NCBI RefSeq assembly: GCF_001423425.1
Contig: NZ_LMNX01000007.1
Location: 37,552-101,551, forward strand
Reading direction: 5' to 3'
DNA length: 64,000 bases
DNA from: Rhizobium sp. Leaf306
GTDB lineage: Bacteria; Pseudomonadota; Alphaproteobacteria; Rhizobiales; Rhizobiaceae
A model generated the notes under the pieces. That model ran no database searches. It saw only the letters and a program-made list of their open reading frames with translations, and had not been told where the DNA came from. Both the position numbers and the translations under genes were made by a program. How positions within the stretch are numbered: the stretch's first letter is position 1; every line of letters begins with the position of its first letter. Positions 41,234 to 51,024 of the stretch are shown piece after piece.

Positions 41234-43891
41234 ATGTCCGGTGTAACCAAGACGACCTGCCCCTATTGCGGTGTCGGCTGCGGCGTGATCGCCGCAGTCG
41301 ACGACGAGGGCAAGATCAGCGTGGCGGGCGATCCTGACCATCCCGCCAATTACGGAAGGCTTTGTTCGAAAGGCTCGGCGCTGGCCGAAACGCTGGATAT
41401 GGACGGTCGCGCACTTTACCCTCAAGTGCATGGCGAAAGAGCCGGCTGGGACGAAGCGCTCCATCTCGTTGCCGCAAACTTCCAGCGGACAATTTCCGAG
41501 CACGGGCCGGATGCCGTCGCCTTCTATGTTTCCGGGCAGATGCTGACCGAAGACTATTATGTCGCCAACAAGCTGATGAAGGGGTTTATCGGCTCCGCCA
41601 ACATAGACACCAACTCACGCCTGTGCATGGCTTCGTCCGTTGCCGGTCATCGCCGCGCCTTCGGCGCCGATACCGTCCCGGCCTGCTATGAGGACCTGGA
41701 GCTGGCGGATCTGGTGGTCCTGGTCGGCTCGAACATGGCCTGGTGCCATCCTGTCCTTTACCAGCGTCTGGCGGCGGCCAAGGCTGCCCGGCCTTCCATG
41801 AAGGTGGTGGTGATCGACCCGCGCAAAACCGCGACCAGCGACATCGCCGATCTGCATCTGACCGTGGCCGCCGATGGCGATATAGCCCTGTTCAACGGCC
41901 TTCTCACCTATCTGTCCGAGACCGGAGCGGTGGACGAAAACTACGTGTCGAGGCACACATCCGGGTTCCCCGAAGCGTTGATGGCGGCATCGCAGACAAG
42001 CATGCCAGACCTATCCGAGGCGACCGGCGTGTCCGGCATGCTCATCCGTCAGTTCTACCGTCTCTTCGGACAAACCGAGAAGGTCGTCACTTGCTACAGC
42101 CAGGGCGTCAACCAGTCTGCCGTCGGCACGGACAAGGTGAACGCCATCGTCAACTGCCATCTCGTAACCGGCCGGATCGGTCGGCCTGGAATGGGACCGC
42201 TGTCGCTGACAGGCCAGCCGAACGCCATGGGCGGGCGCGAAGTCGGCGGTCTCGCCAACATGCTCGCAGCCCATATGGCGATCGAAAACCCGATCCACCG
42301 GGATCGGGTGCAGCGCTTCTGGAGTTCACCCACCATCGCCGACAGACCCGGCCTGAAGGCCGTCGACATGTTCGAGGCGGTGGCGGACGGTCGGATCAAG
42401 GCGATCTGGATCATGTCGACCAATCCGGTTGTCTCCATGCCCGAGGCCGATGCGGTCAAGGCGGCCCTCAAGGCATGCCCCTTCGTGGTGGTCTCGGACA
42501 TCCAGCAGGATACCGATACGGCCCGTCTCGCCCATGTCCTGCTTCCGGCCACCGGCTGGGGCGAAAAATCCGGCACGGTGACGAATTCTGAGCGTCGGAT
42601 CTCCCGGCAGAGACCGTTCCTATCTGAGCCGGGCGAGGCCCGCGCCGACTGGTGGCAGATGGCTGAGGTGGCTAAGCGTATGGGGTTCGGCCCGGCTTTC
42701 GATTACGGCGCTCCGGGCGAGATCTTCGCCGAGCATGCAGCCCTGTCCGCCTTCGAGAACGAGGGCGAGCGCGATTTTGATATTGGCGCCCATGCCGCGA
42801 TCAGCCACAGCGCCTATGACGACCTCCATCCGTTCCAGTGGCCGTCGCGCGGTGACGGATCAACTCTTGCTCGTTTCTTCGGCGATGGTGGTTTCTTCAC
42901 CGCCGATCGAAGGGCCCGCTTTGTGCCGGTCGCGACGCCTGCGCTGGAAAAGACGGACGGCCGCTTTCCCTTCACCCTCAATACGGGCCGGATCCGCGAT
43001 CACTGGCATACGATGACGCGGACGGGAAAGAGTGCCCGGCTCTCCGCCCATATCGCGGAGCCCTTCTGCGAGATCCATCCGGCGGACGCGGCGAACGTCA
43101 GTATCGGCGATGCCGACCTCGTGCATGTCGAAGGCGAAAACGGCAGGTCGATCATCGTGCGCGCCCTGTTGACCGAACGGCAGATGCGGGGTTCAGTCTT
43201 CGTTCCCATGCACTGGACCGGCGAGATGGCGCCGAGTGCCCGCGTCGATACGCTTGTCCCCTCCCGCGTCGATCCGGTGTCCGGCCAGCCTGCCTTGAAG
43301 ATGGCGCGCGTTTCCGTTGCCCGCCAAGAGGCGCAAGCGCATGGCTTCCTGGTGACGGCGAAGCGTCCGCTCGACCTCCCGTTTGCCTATTGGGCGATCG
43401 CGAGAACCGAAGGTGGTTACCGACTGGAATTTGCAGGCGACCCGCCCGCCGATGGCTGGGAGGACTGGTTGCGGCGCAGTTTGCAGCTCGACGAGCGCCA
43501 GGACTTCTCCGGTTACCTCGACCGGCAGGCCGGGGATCACCGCCTGCTCGCCTTTGACGGAGAGCATCTGCTGGCAGCCTTGTTCGTGGCACCGGAACCG
43601 GTCAGCGTATCGCGGCAATGGGCGGTCGAGCAGCTGAAGGAGCGGCATCTGGACAGCCGCACCCGTTCCATGCTCATAGCCGGCCGTCCGGCAGCGGGGC
43701 GACCGGACAAGGGCGCGATCGTCTGCTCTTGTTTTTCGGTCGGTATCAATGAGATTAGTGCCGCCGCCCATCGCGGTTGCCGTTCTGTGGAAGCCGTCGG
43801 CCTAGTCTTGAATGCCGGAACCAATTGCGGCTCCTGCCGCCCCGAAATCAGGAGGATCCTGGATGCGACGCAAACCCTTGCAGCAGAGTGA
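41234..43891 (+). CDS. nasA: assimilatory nitrate reductase, catalytic subunit
   Basis: The 885-residue molybdoenzyme begins with a [4Fe-4S] motif (CPYCGVGCGV and a further C in GRLCSKGS), followed by the bis-MGD domains (MASSVAGHRRAFG, GSNMAWCHPVLYQRL, GQPNAMGGREVGG, LPATGWGEKSGTVTNSERR). At the C-terminus a BFD-like [2Fe-2S] domain is present (CSCFSVGINEISAA and NCGSCRPEIRRIL). It reduces nitrate to nitrite in the cytosol using an NAD(P)H-linked partner. ATG 41234 is preferred for its family-like start MSGVTKTTC; ATG 41219 is possible. It overlaps cysG by 29 bases. Confidence 0.94.
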   Translation: MSGVTKTTCPYCGVGCGVIAAVDDEGKISVAGDPDHPANYGRLCSKGSALAETLDMDGRALYPQVHGERAGWDEALHLVAANFQRTISEHGPDAVAFYVSGQMLTEDYYVANKLMKGFIGSANIDTNSRLCMASSVAGHRRAFGADTVPACYEDLELADLVVLVGSNMAWCHPVLYQRLAAAKAARPSMKVVVIDPRKTATSDIADLHLTVAADGDIALFNGLLTYLSETGAVDENYVSRHTSGFPEALMAASQTSMPDLSEATGVSGMLIRQFYRLFGQTEKVVTCYSQGVNQSAVGTDKVNAIVNCHLVTGRIGRPGMGPLSLTGQPNAMGGREVGGLANMLAAHMAIENPIHRDRVQRFWSSPTIADRPGLKAVDMFEAVADGRIKAIWIMSTNPVVSMPEADAVKAALKACPFVVVSDIQQDTDTARLAHVLLPATGWGEKSGTVTNSERRISRQRPFLSEPGEARADWWQMAEVAKRMGFGPAFDYGAPGEIFAEHAALSAFENEGERDFDIGAHAAISHSAYDDLHPFQWPSRGDGSTLARFFGDGGFFTADRRARFVPVATPALEKTDGRFPFTLNTGRIRDHWHTMTRTGKSARLSAHIAEPFCEIHPADAANVSIGDADLVHVEGENGRSIIVRALLTERQMRGSVFVPMHWTGEMAPSARVDTLVPSRVDPVSGQPALKMARVSVARQEAQAHGFLVTAKRPLDLPFAYWAIARTEGGYRLEFAGDPPADGWEDWLRRSLQLDERQDFSGYLDRQAGDHRLLAFDGEHLLAALFVAPEPVSVSRQWAVEQLKERHLDSRTRSMLIAGRPAAGRPDKGAIVCSCFSVGINEISAAAHRGCRSVEAVGLVLNAGTNCGSCRPEIRRILDATQTLAAE

Positions 43892-45323
43892 CGGAAACGA
43901 ACGCATCGCAGCACTCGCCAAGCTGCCGGTCTTCTGGAACCTTTCGGGCAAGCGGGCGGTCATGGCGGGTGGATCGGATGGCGCCGCCTGGAAGGCAGAG
44001 CTTCTGCAGGCCTGCGGCGCTGAGGTAGAGCTGTACTGCGAAACCGCCGAGCTTGGCGACACGATGAAGGCGCTGGTCGAGCGGACCGGGCTGACGCATC
44101 ATGACCATCCCTGGCATTGCGGTATTTTCGCCGGGGCATCGCTGGCGCTCGCCGACTGCGAGACCGAAGCCGAGGCGCAGGCCTTCTACTGCGCGGCGCG
44201 CGCGGCCGGCATTCCCGTCAATGTGATCGACAAGCCTGCCTATTGCCAGTTCCAGTTCGGCTCGATCGTCAACCGGTCGCCAGTGATCGTGTCGATCTCG
44301 ACGGATGGAGCGGCACCGATTCTCGCCCAGGCGATCCGCCAGCGGATCGAAACACTGCTGCCGCCGGCGCTGAAGCAATGGGCAGGCCTTGCGCAGTCGG
44401 TGCGGGAGGCGGTCAACCGCCGGCTTTCGCCAGGTCCGGCAAGACGCCTTTTCTGGGAGCGTTTCGTTGCCCGAAGCCTCTCGACCAACGAGCCACCAGC
44501 GCAAGATACCGCGGACCGGTTGCTCGCCACCGCCGAGCAGATCGCTTCGGTTCCGAGTTTGGGATCGGTGACCCTGGTCGGTGCGGGGCCGGGAGATGCC
44601 GAACTGCTCACGCTCAAGGCCATGCGGGCGCTGCAGGCCGCCGATGTCATCCTGTTCGATGATCTTGTCTCGCCGGAGGTGCTGGAACTGGCGAGGCGTG
44701 AGGCAAAGCGGTTCCTCGTCGGCAAGAGAGGCGGACGGGAGAGCTGTCGCCAGGATGACATCAACGACATGATGGTGCGGTTCGCAAAGGACGGCAAACG
44801 CGTTGTCCGGCTTAAATCCGGGGATCCGATGATCTTCGGGCGGGCAGGCGAAGAAATCGCCCGTCTGCAAAGCGAGGGCATCGCCGTGGACGTGGTACCG
44901 GGCATCACCGCAGCGTCGGCCATGGCTGCGTCGCTGAAGACATCGCTCACCAACCGCGACCACGCCCAGCAGGTCCGCTTCGTCACGGCCCATTCGCGGG
45001 ATCATGAACTGCCCCAGACCGTCGACTGGGCCTCGCTCGCCAAACCCAACCAGACCTCGGTATTCTACATGGGCGGACGCATGGCAGGCCAGATCGAGCA
45101 GAGATTGATGGACAATGGGATGACAGCTGACACGCCCGTCGTCGTGGTTTCCTCCGTCAGCCGTACGCACGAACATCGCTGGGCTGGTCCGCTCGCAAGC
45201 CTTGGCGATGCCATGCGCACGATCGGCGTCGAGGAGCCTGTGCTGATCGGGGTCGGAGATGTGTTCGGCGCGGTTGCCGGAGTATCGGATTACGCAGGAT
45301 TGCCATCTCGAATTCGCAGCTGA
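43863..45323 (+). CDS. cysG: siroheme synthase (uroporphyrinogen methyltransferase / precorrin-2 dehydrogenase-ferrochelatase)
   Basis: The 486-residue protein has the N-terminal dehydrogenase/ferrochelatase half (LPVFWNLSGKRAVMAGGSDG, then AYCQFQFGSIVNRSPVIVSI) and a C-terminal SUMT half (VTLVGAGPGDAELLTLKAM, RLKSGDPMIFGRAGEE, VVPGITAASA). Together these make siroheme, the cofactor of NirB. ATG 43863 has AGGAGG just upstream, inside nasA. In the NAD site the usual GGG-VA reads MAGGSDGAAWKAE; this is a small change worth noting. It is the last gene of the nas operon. Confidence 0.94.
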   Translation: MRRKPLQQSDGNERIAALAKLPVFWNLSGKRAVMAGGSDGAAWKAELLQACGAEVELYCETAELGDTMKALVERTGLTHHDHPWHCGIFAGASLALADCETEAEAQAFYCAARAAGIPVNVIDKPAYCQFQFGSIVNRSPVIVSISTDGAAPILAQAIRQRIETLLPPALKQWAGLAQSVREAVNRRLSPGPARRLFWERFVARSLSTNEPPAQDTADRLLATAEQIASVPSLGSVTLVGAGPGDAELLTLKAMRALQAADVILFDDLVSPEVLELARREAKRFLVGKRGGRESCRQDDINDMMVRFAKDGKRVVRLKSGDPMIFGRAGEEIARLQSEGIAVDVVPGITAASAMAASLKTSLTNRDHAQQVRFVTAHSRDHELPQTVDWASLAKPNQTSVFYMGGRMAGQIEQRLMDNGMTADTPVVVVSSVSRTHEHRWAGPLASLGDAMRTIGVEEPVLIGVGDVFGAVAGVSDYAGLPSRIRS

Positions 45324-45554
45324 AGCCTGTCTGCGTGAAAACGGCAACCGCTTTCCTAGCCGCTTAATCGGCTCGTCCTTGCAAACCTCACACACTTGCA
45401 ATGCGATTAGCATCGCCTTTAAGACATCAGCCTCGTCCCGAGGATCGACCGTGTCCGACATGTTTGAAGGTCTGAATCGCGAAGCATGTCGCCGCCGAAG
45501 TTTGCGATAGGAGCCATTGTTACAGAGCTCTCGAGTGCCGTCGGCGCACGTCGG
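45324..45554. other. intergenic region after cysG
   Basis: No gene, clear terminator or repeat was recognised here. A minus-strand open stretch with ATG at 45461 starts with a protein-like sequence (MSDTVDPRDEADVLKAML) but runs through the whole of cysG in antisense, so it is not called. Confidence 0.3.
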
Positions 45555-45743
45555 TCAACAGACGCGACCCGCCGCGAGTTCGTCTCCGAGCATATTCATC
45601 CGTGCCGCGCGTTTCATCGCCTCACCGAAGGCCGACATACGCTGTTCGCAAGTAACGACGGCCAAGCTGGAGCATAATTGCAAACTCTCGCCGTCATGGT
45701 CGAAGAATGGACATTTGCGATAGGCATCGGCTTGCGTCGTCAT
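45555..45743 (-). CDS. small hypothetical protein
   Basis: A 62-residue frame starts MTTQADAYRKCPFFDHDGES and contains four cysteines (residues 11, 22, 31 and 62) and an alpha-helical middle (EQRMSAFGEAMKRAARMNML). The composition is protein-like and it fills a gap between cysG and the BCCT gene. I do not recognise it, and no good ribosome site precedes the ATG at 45743. It may be a small metal-binding protein or a chance frame. Confidence 0.3.
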   Translation of the reverse strand: MTTQADAYRKCPFFDHDGESLQLCSSLAVVTCEQRMSAFGEAMKRAARMNMLGDELAAGRVC

Positions 45744-45854
45744 TGTGGACTTTTCAGGAGCGCCGCCTAGTTTCCATGAAAAGCGGCCGGATTGGGGCGG
45801 GATCGTCCGTCCCAATGATCCGCAAGTCGGAGCGCAGGAGGACAAATCCGCGGT

Positions 45855-47843
45855 ATGAAAAGTTTTGTCATCAACCCCCCGGTTTTCTACGGCTCAGTCA
45901 TCGTCATCGGTCTGTTTCTGGTGGTCGGCATCGCCATACCCGGGCAAGCGGGCGCTTTTTTTGGCGCCGTACAGGCATCGATCCTCGGCGCGTTCGGCTG
46001 GTTCTATCTGCTTTCCGTCGGCATATTTCTCGCATCCGTCCTGCTGCTCTGTTTTGGCCGCTTCGGACAGCTCAAGCTTGGTCCGGATGATTCCGTTCCC
46101 GATTTCCGCTTCCTGTCGTGGATCGCCATGCTGTTTGCCGCCGGCATGGGGATCGGCCTGATGTTCTACGCCGTCGGTGAACCGATGACGCATTTCATGG
46201 CGCCGCCGACGGCCGAGCCGCGTTCGGTCGCAGCCATGCGCGAAGCAATGACCGTGACCTTCTTCCATTGGGGGATCCACGCCTGGGCAATCTACGCCGT
46301 TGTCGGCCTGTCGCTTGCCTATTTCGGCTATCGCTACAACCTGCCGCTGACGATCCGTTCCGGCCTCTATCCGCTTCTCAAAAACCGTATCGATGGTCCG
46401 ATCGGTCACGCGGTGGATATCTTTGCGATTGTCGGCACGATGTTTGGGATCGCCACGTCGCTCGGTGTCGGCGTCTCGCAGATCAATGCGGGTCTCAACC
46501 ACCTTCTCGGCGTTCCGATCGGCATCGCTGTGCAGTTGCCGTTGATCGCAGTTGTGACCGCGATGGCGACCGTGTCGGTCGTGACCGGCCTCGACAAGGG
46601 CGTCCGCATCCTGTCGGAAACCAACCTTATCGTTGCCATCCTGTTGATGATATTCGTTCTCGTGGTTGGTCCGACCAGCCTGTTGTTTCGGGATTTCGTG
46701 CAGAACCTCGGTCTCTATTTCGACACGCTGGTCCTGCGCACATTCAACATCTACGCCTATGAGCCGACGCCCTGGGTTGATGCCTGGACCTTGTTCTACT
46801 GGGCCTGGTGGATTTCCTGGTCGCCCTTCGTCGGCATGTTCATCGCCCGCATTTCCCGCGGCAGAACGGTGCGTGAATTCGTCGTCGCCGTCCTCTTCAT
46901 TCCCGCCGGGTTCACCTTCTTCTGGATGACGGTGTTTGGCAATACGGCGATGTTCATCGATACCGGCATCGCCAACGGCGCTCTCGGCGCGGCTATCGCC
47001 AACGACGTCTCAGTCGGGCTGTTCCGGTTCTTCGAGTATCTGCCGCTGCCGGCAATTACCTCGACGCTCGCGGTTCTGCTGGTGTCGATCTTCTTCATCA
47101 CCTCGGCAGATTCGGGTGCGCTGGTCGTGGACTCCATTGCAGCCGGCGGCGAGACGAACACGACAACAGGACAGCGGGTTTTCTGGTGCGTTATGGAAGG
47201 TTTCGTGGCGGGGTGCCTGCTGCTCGCCGGTGGCCTGACGGCGCTGCAATCTGCTACTGTCGCCAGCGCGCTGCCGTTTGCCGTGATCATGCTCGGTCTC
47301 GTCCTTTCGCTGTATCTGGGCATGCGAGAGGACCTTGCACAGCGCGATGCGCACAACGGCGCCACACTTCCGGCTGCCCAGCCGGCATCCGGGCAGACCT
47401 GGCAGCGGAGACTGGCCCTGATGCTGGCCACCGCGACCGAAGCCGATGTCCGTCGCTTCATCGACACGCATGTGCGTCCAGCCCTTGATCAGGTCGCGCA
47501 GGAACTGACCTCCAGGGGACGGCATGCGCAGGTGGTCGATGACACGGACGGAGCGATCGTCCTGCGCTCACCCGCACAAGATGTTCGTGACTTTGTCTAC
47601 GGTGTCACACCCACAAAGCAGCGCGTCGCGAGTTTTACGCCTGTGCGGGCCGGAGAGCCTGAGTTTCGCTTCGAGGCGCGGACCTATTTCTCGAGCGGCA
47701 ATCGCGGGTATGACGTGATGGGGATGTCGCGCGATCAACTCATCAGCGACGTCCTGGCGCAGTTCGAACGCTATCTTCACCTGGTGCATTCGCCGGAGTT
47801 TCAGCTGGTCCACAGTGCTCCAGAACATCCATCCGGAATATAG
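45855..47843 (+). CDS. BCCT-family transporter (choline/glycine betaine type, BetT-like)
   Basis: The 662-residue membrane protein has twelve expected helices. The BCCT signature region WAWWISWSPFVGMFIARISRG is in the eighth helix region, with the tryptophan box that forms the quaternary ammonium site, and GMGIGLMFYAVGEP lies in helix 3. The C-terminal tail is long (from about residue 495, nearly 170 residues, polar), as in BetT and OpuD relatives whose cytosolic tails sense osmotic change. It should import choline, betaine or carnitine by ion symport. AGGAGG lies some 13 bases before ATG 45855, a rather wide spacing. Confidence 0.9.
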   Translation: MKSFVINPPVFYGSVIVIGLFLVVGIAIPGQAGAFFGAVQASILGAFGWFYLLSVGIFLASVLLLCFGRFGQLKLGPDDSVPDFRFLSWIAMLFAAGMGIGLMFYAVGEPMTHFMAPPTAEPRSVAAMREAMTVTFFHWGIHAWAIYAVVGLSLAYFGYRYNLPLTIRSGLYPLLKNRIDGPIGHAVDIFAIVGTMFGIATSLGVGVSQINAGLNHLLGVPIGIAVQLPLIAVVTAMATVSVVTGLDKGVRILSETNLIVAILLMIFVLVVGPTSLLFRDFVQNLGLYFDTLVLRTFNIYAYEPTPWVDAWTLFYWAWWISWSPFVGMFIARISRGRTVREFVVAVLFIPAGFTFFWMTVFGNTAMFIDTGIANGALGAAIANDVSVGLFRFFEYLPLPAITSTLAVLLVSIFFITSADSGALVVDSIAAGGETNTTTGQRVFWCVMEGFVAGCLLLAGGLTALQSATVASALPFAVIMLGLVLSLYLGMREDLAQRDAHNGATLPAAQPASGQTWQRRLALMLATATEADVRRFIDTHVRPALDQVAQELTSRGRHAQVVDDTDGAIVLRSPAQDVRDFVYGVTPTKQRVASFTPVRAGEPEFRFEARTYFSSGNRGYDVMGMSRDQLISDVLAQFERYLHLVHSPEFQLVHSAPEHPSGI

Positions 47844-47892
47844 CTGTTATGGGGGGCGGCCTCGTTGCAAGGCGCGCCTGTTACCATAACAG
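47844..47892. repeat. 9-bp perfect inverted repeat downstream of the BCCT gene
   Basis: CTGTTATGG (47844-47852) and CCATAACAG (47884-47892) flank 31 bases that include GGCGGCC and GGCGCGCC-like stretches able to pair inside. It begins at the stop codon of the BCCT gene. No T-run follows, so it may be a factor-dependent end or another folded 3' element. Confidence 0.5.
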
Positions 47893-48097
47893 GTCCGACG
47901 CTCATCGTAGCGGAAGGCGGTCTGTTCGCAGACGCTTGATCCGAGGTCCCGCTACGTGGGTTGAACTCCAAAGCGGACACCAAGTGTCGCGGCAGACTGA
48001 CGGGCGACGTCATTAATCCCAACTTGGCAGGCAAAGGCGTACACCTGAGACGTCGACAAGAGACGGCCCGCGACGAGCCAGAAGAGTGAGAATACCG

Positions 48098-49357
48098 ATG
48101 ACGTCACGCTGGGTTTGGCTTTTGTCGAAACTGGTCCGGAAAATCTGGTTTCGGGCAAGTCTGTTTTCCATCCTTGCCATTATCACCGCACTTGTCGCCA
48201 TCGTCGCCAGTCCGTTCATTCCGGATGATCTTCCGACGAAGATTGGCGCTGACGCTGTCGATAATATACTGGGCATCATTGCCTCAAGTATGCTGACAGT
48301 CACGACATTCTCTCTCAGCACGATGGTGTCGGCCTATTCGGCTGCAACCAGCAACGTCACGCCCCGCGCGACCACGCTGGTCATGGAGGACAGCACGACG
48401 CAGAACGTGCTCGCGACCTTCATCGGCTCCTTTCTCTTCAGTCTTGTCGGGATCATCGCGTTGAGCACCGGCGCCTACGGCGACCGCGGCCGCGTCGTTC
48501 TCTTTGTTGTGACAGTTGCCGTGATTGTGCTGATTGTCGTCACGCTCTTGCGTTGGATCGACCACCTTTCCAGGCTCGGGCGTGTCACAGAAACGACCGA
48601 GAGAGTGGAAAATGTCACCATAGAGGCGATGCGGTCCCGGCGTAAGCAACCGTATCTCGGCGGAAGCCGGTTAAGCGCTTTCGAGACCATTCCGGCCACG
48701 GCGAGACCGGTCTTTGTCGATCGGATAGGGTATGTGCAGCACCTTGATACCGGCGCCCTTTCCGGCATCGCAACCGACGCGAAAGCGCAGATATACATTC
48801 ACATGATTCCGGGTCAGTTTGTTGATCCGTCGACGCCGGTTGCGTGGATCGACGGCGCCGATGACGCCGAGGAGACAACGGCAATCTCCCGCTGTTTCAC
48901 GGTGGGCGATACCAGGTCCTATGATCAGGACCCGCGATTTGGCGCTGCAGTTCTGTCGGAGATTGCGTCTCGCGCCCTTTCGGCGGCGACCAACGATCCC
49001 GGTACCGCGATCGATGTTCTCACGCGGACAGTGCGCGTTCTGGCTGTCTGGAACGAAACGACAGGGGAGGATGAGCATGAAGTGCCGTATCCAAATGTCT
49101 ACGTGCCGGCGATCAGCCTTGACGAACTGTTTGATGATCTCTTCACACCGATCGCGCGGGACGGCGCCGGCGTTGTCGAAGTCGGGCTGAGATTGCAGAA
49201 AGTGCTGCGAATTCTCGCGACGTTTGAACATGATCGCTATCGCGAAAATGCCATACGCCACTCGAGGGAGGCCCTTGAGCGGGCCAAACATGGACTGACT
49301 TTGCCGGCGGATTTCGAGCGCGTAAAAGCCGCGGCAGAGGCGGTTGGGGGGTTGTAG
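48098..49357 (+). CDS. DUF2254-family membrane protein
   Basis: The 419-residue protein has four hydrophobic segments in its first 165 residues (FRASLFSILAIITALVAIVA; IIASSMLTVTTFSLSTMV; FIGSFLFSLVGIIAL; VVLFVVTVAVIVLIVVTLL) and then a large soluble domain. The stretch SLSTMVSAYSAATSNVTPRA is characteristic of DUF2254. The family is widespread in rhizobia with no known function. The start at 48098 rather than GTG 48086 leaves a basic N-terminus directly before the first helix. It stands alone between the BCCT gene and the ECF locus. Confidence 0.8.
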   Translation: MTSRWVWLLSKLVRKIWFRASLFSILAIITALVAIVASPFIPDDLPTKIGADAVDNILGIIASSMLTVTTFSLSTMVSAYSAATSNVTPRATTLVMEDSTTQNVLATFIGSFLFSLVGIIALSTGAYGDRGRVVLFVVTVAVIVLIVVTLLRWIDHLSRLGRVTETTERVENVTIEAMRSRRKQPYLGGSRLSAFETIPATARPVFVDRIGYVQHLDTGALSGIATDAKAQIYIHMIPGQFVDPSTPVAWIDGADDAEETTAISRCFTVGDTRSYDQDPRFGAAVLSEIASRALSAATNDPGTAIDVLTRTVRVLAVWNETTGEDEHEVPYPNVYVPAISLDELFDDLFTPIARDGAGVVEVGLRLQKVLRILATFEHDRYRENAIRHSREALERAKHGLTLPADFERVKAAAEAVGGL

Positions 49358-49454
49358 CTGCGGTTGTTCAAGCGTGACGAGCGAAGCCAGCATCGCGTAA
49401 TAGCGCTGTTCTGAAGGGAAAATCCATTCATCACAGGAAATCTTGATGAAGCCT

Positions 49455-49480
49455 TGTAACAATGTGGATTCCTGCGCGTC
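49455..49480 (+). promoter_or_regulatory. candidate ECF sigma factor promoter
   Basis: TGTAAC (49455-49460) and CGTC (49477-49480) are separated by 16 bases, the layout of many ECF-type promoters. Transcription would start near 49487, about 35 bases before the flavoprotein gene. A similar pair, TGTACC-16-CGTGG on the minus strand at 52351-52377, precedes the sigma factor gene. Confidence 0.4.
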
Positions 49481-49521
49481 TTCCTGAAGCAACGTCTATT
49501 GCGGGTGGAAAGACGAAATCT

Positions 49522-51024
49522 ATGGACCAGAACGAGGGCTTTTCCCGATCCACCTGGACGCGGCCGAAGCGTTTCGATCGCAACCTGGTGATCATTGGCG
49601 CCGGATCCGCCGGGCTGGTGTCGGCCTATATCGCTGCCGCCGCCAAGGCGAAGGTGACGCTGGTCGAGGCGAACAAGATGGGCGGCGATTGCCTGAACTA
49701 TGGCTGCGTCCCCTCGAAGGCCCTGATCAAGAGCGCAAAGGTGGCGCACCAGATGCGCCATGCGGACCATTATGGCCTGGAGCCGGTCGAGCCGAAGGTG
49801 CCTTTTTCTGCGGTGATGGAGCGGATCCACAAGGTGATCGCCGAAATCGAGCCGCATGACAGCGTCGAACGCTATACGGGGCTGGGCGTCGACGTCCTGC
49901 AAGGCTACGCAAAGCTGATCGATCCCTGGACGGTGGAGATTGCCCTGAACGGAGGCGGCATGCAGCGTCTGACGACGCGCGCGATCATCATTGCGACCGG
50001 CGCCCAGGCCTTTGTGCCCCCGATACCGGGCCTCGCCGAAATTGGCTATCTCACATCCGATACCATGTGGGAGCGGCTCCGCGATCGCCCTTCTGTGCCG
50101 CAGAGGCTCGTCGTTTTGGGCGGAGGGCCGATCGGCTGCGAGCTGGCTCAGAGTTTTGCTCGACTTGGCTCCGAGGTCACGCAGATCCAGATGGCACCAC
50201 GGCTGATGATGCGTGAGGATGATGATGCGGCCAGGGTCGTCGAAGCCTCGATGAAGGCGGACGGCGTCAATGTGCTGACCAGCCACAAGGCGGTCGCCTG
50301 TGGGTCGGATGCCGGTGAAAAATGGATCGAGGTCGAACAGGACGGGGCTAGGTTCCGCATCGGCTTCGACGAGATCATCGTCGCGGTCGGACGCGCCCCG
50401 CGGCTGAAGGGGTTCGGGCTCGAGTATCTCGGCATCAAGGTCGATCGTGTGGTGGAGACCAACGAATACCTCCAGACCCTTCATCCGAACATTCTCGCCG
50501 CTGGCGATGTGGCAGGGCCCTACCAGTTTACCCATGTCGCCGGACATCAGGCCTGGTTTGCCGCTGTCAATGCGCTGTTCGGTGATCTCAAGCGCTTCAA
50601 GGCTGATTACTCAGTCATTCCGTGGGCGACCTTCACCGATCCAGAAGTGGCGCGGGTGGGCTTGTCCGAGACCGAGGCAAAGGAGACGAAGATACCGCAT
50701 GAGGTCACGCGTTTTGGCTTGGACGATCTCGATCGCGCGATCGCCGATGGGGCCGCCCGTGGCTTCGTCAAGGTGCTGACGGTGCCGGGCAAGGACAAGA
50801 TCCTGGGTGCAACGATTGTCGGCGAGCATGCCGGCGACCTGCTGGCGGAATTCGTCTTCGCCATGAAACATGGCCATGGGCTCGGCAAGATCCTCGGCAC
50901 GATCCACATTTACCCGACGCTCGCAGAGGCCAACAAGCTGGTGGCCGGTCAGTGGCGCCGCAATCACATCAACGGGTTTCTGCTCTCGCTGCTTGAACGC
51001 TTCCAGACCTGGAGGCGCGGATGA
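49522..51024 (+). CDS. MerA/Lpd-type pyridine nucleotide-disulfide oxidoreductase
   Basis: The 500-residue flavoprotein has the FAD fold (LVIIGAGSAGLVSAYIAAAA), the redox-active disulfide GGDCLNYGCVPSKALI, the NAD(P)H fold (RLVVLGGGPIGCELAQSF), the second FAD motif (HPNILAAGDVAGPYQFTH) and the dimerisation domain ending in GTIHIYPTLAEANK. It lacks the N-terminal metal-binding domain and the C-terminal vicinal cysteines of true mercuric reductase; the HxxxxE-type site is replaced by HIYPTLAE. A thiol or other small-molecule reductase is likely. ATG 49522 is chosen since a GTG at 49462 would overlap the promoter-like motif. It overlaps the next gene by four bases. Confidence 0.87.
   Translation: MDQNEGFSRSTWTRPKRFDRNLVIIGAGSAGLVSAYIAAAAKAKVTLVEANKMGGDCLNYGCVPSKALIKSAKVAHQMRHADHYGLEPVEPKVPFSAVMERIHKVIAEIEPHDSVERYTGLGVDVLQGYAKLIDPWTVEIALNGGGMQRLTTRAIIIATGAQAFVPPIPGLAEIGYLTSDTMWERLRDRPSVPQRLVVLGGGPIGCELAQSFARLGSEVTQIQMAPRLMMREDDDAARVVEASMKADGVNVLTSHKAVACGSDAGEKWIEVEQDGARFRIGFDEIIVAVGRAPRLKGFGLEYLGIKVDRVVETNEYLQTLHPNILAAGDVAGPYQFTHVAGHQAWFAAVNALFGDLKRFKADYSVIPWATFTDPEVARVGLSETEAKETKIPHEVTRFGLDDLDRAIADGAARGFVKVLTVPGKDKILGATIVGEHAGDLLAEFVFAMKHGHGLGKILGTIHIYPTLAEANKLVAGQWRRNHINGFLLSLLERFQTWRRG

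Noticed and set aside
43848..45461. A 537-codon minus-strand frame whose first 60 codons (from 45461) look protein-like
   Set aside because: There is no stop after the plausible part and the rest is antisense to cysG. A decayed small gene cannot be excluded, but it is not supported.
49522..51024. Mercuric reductase (merA)
   Set aside because: The redox disulfide fits, but the N-terminal mercury-binding domain and the C-terminal vicinal cysteines are missing and no other mer gene is nearby.
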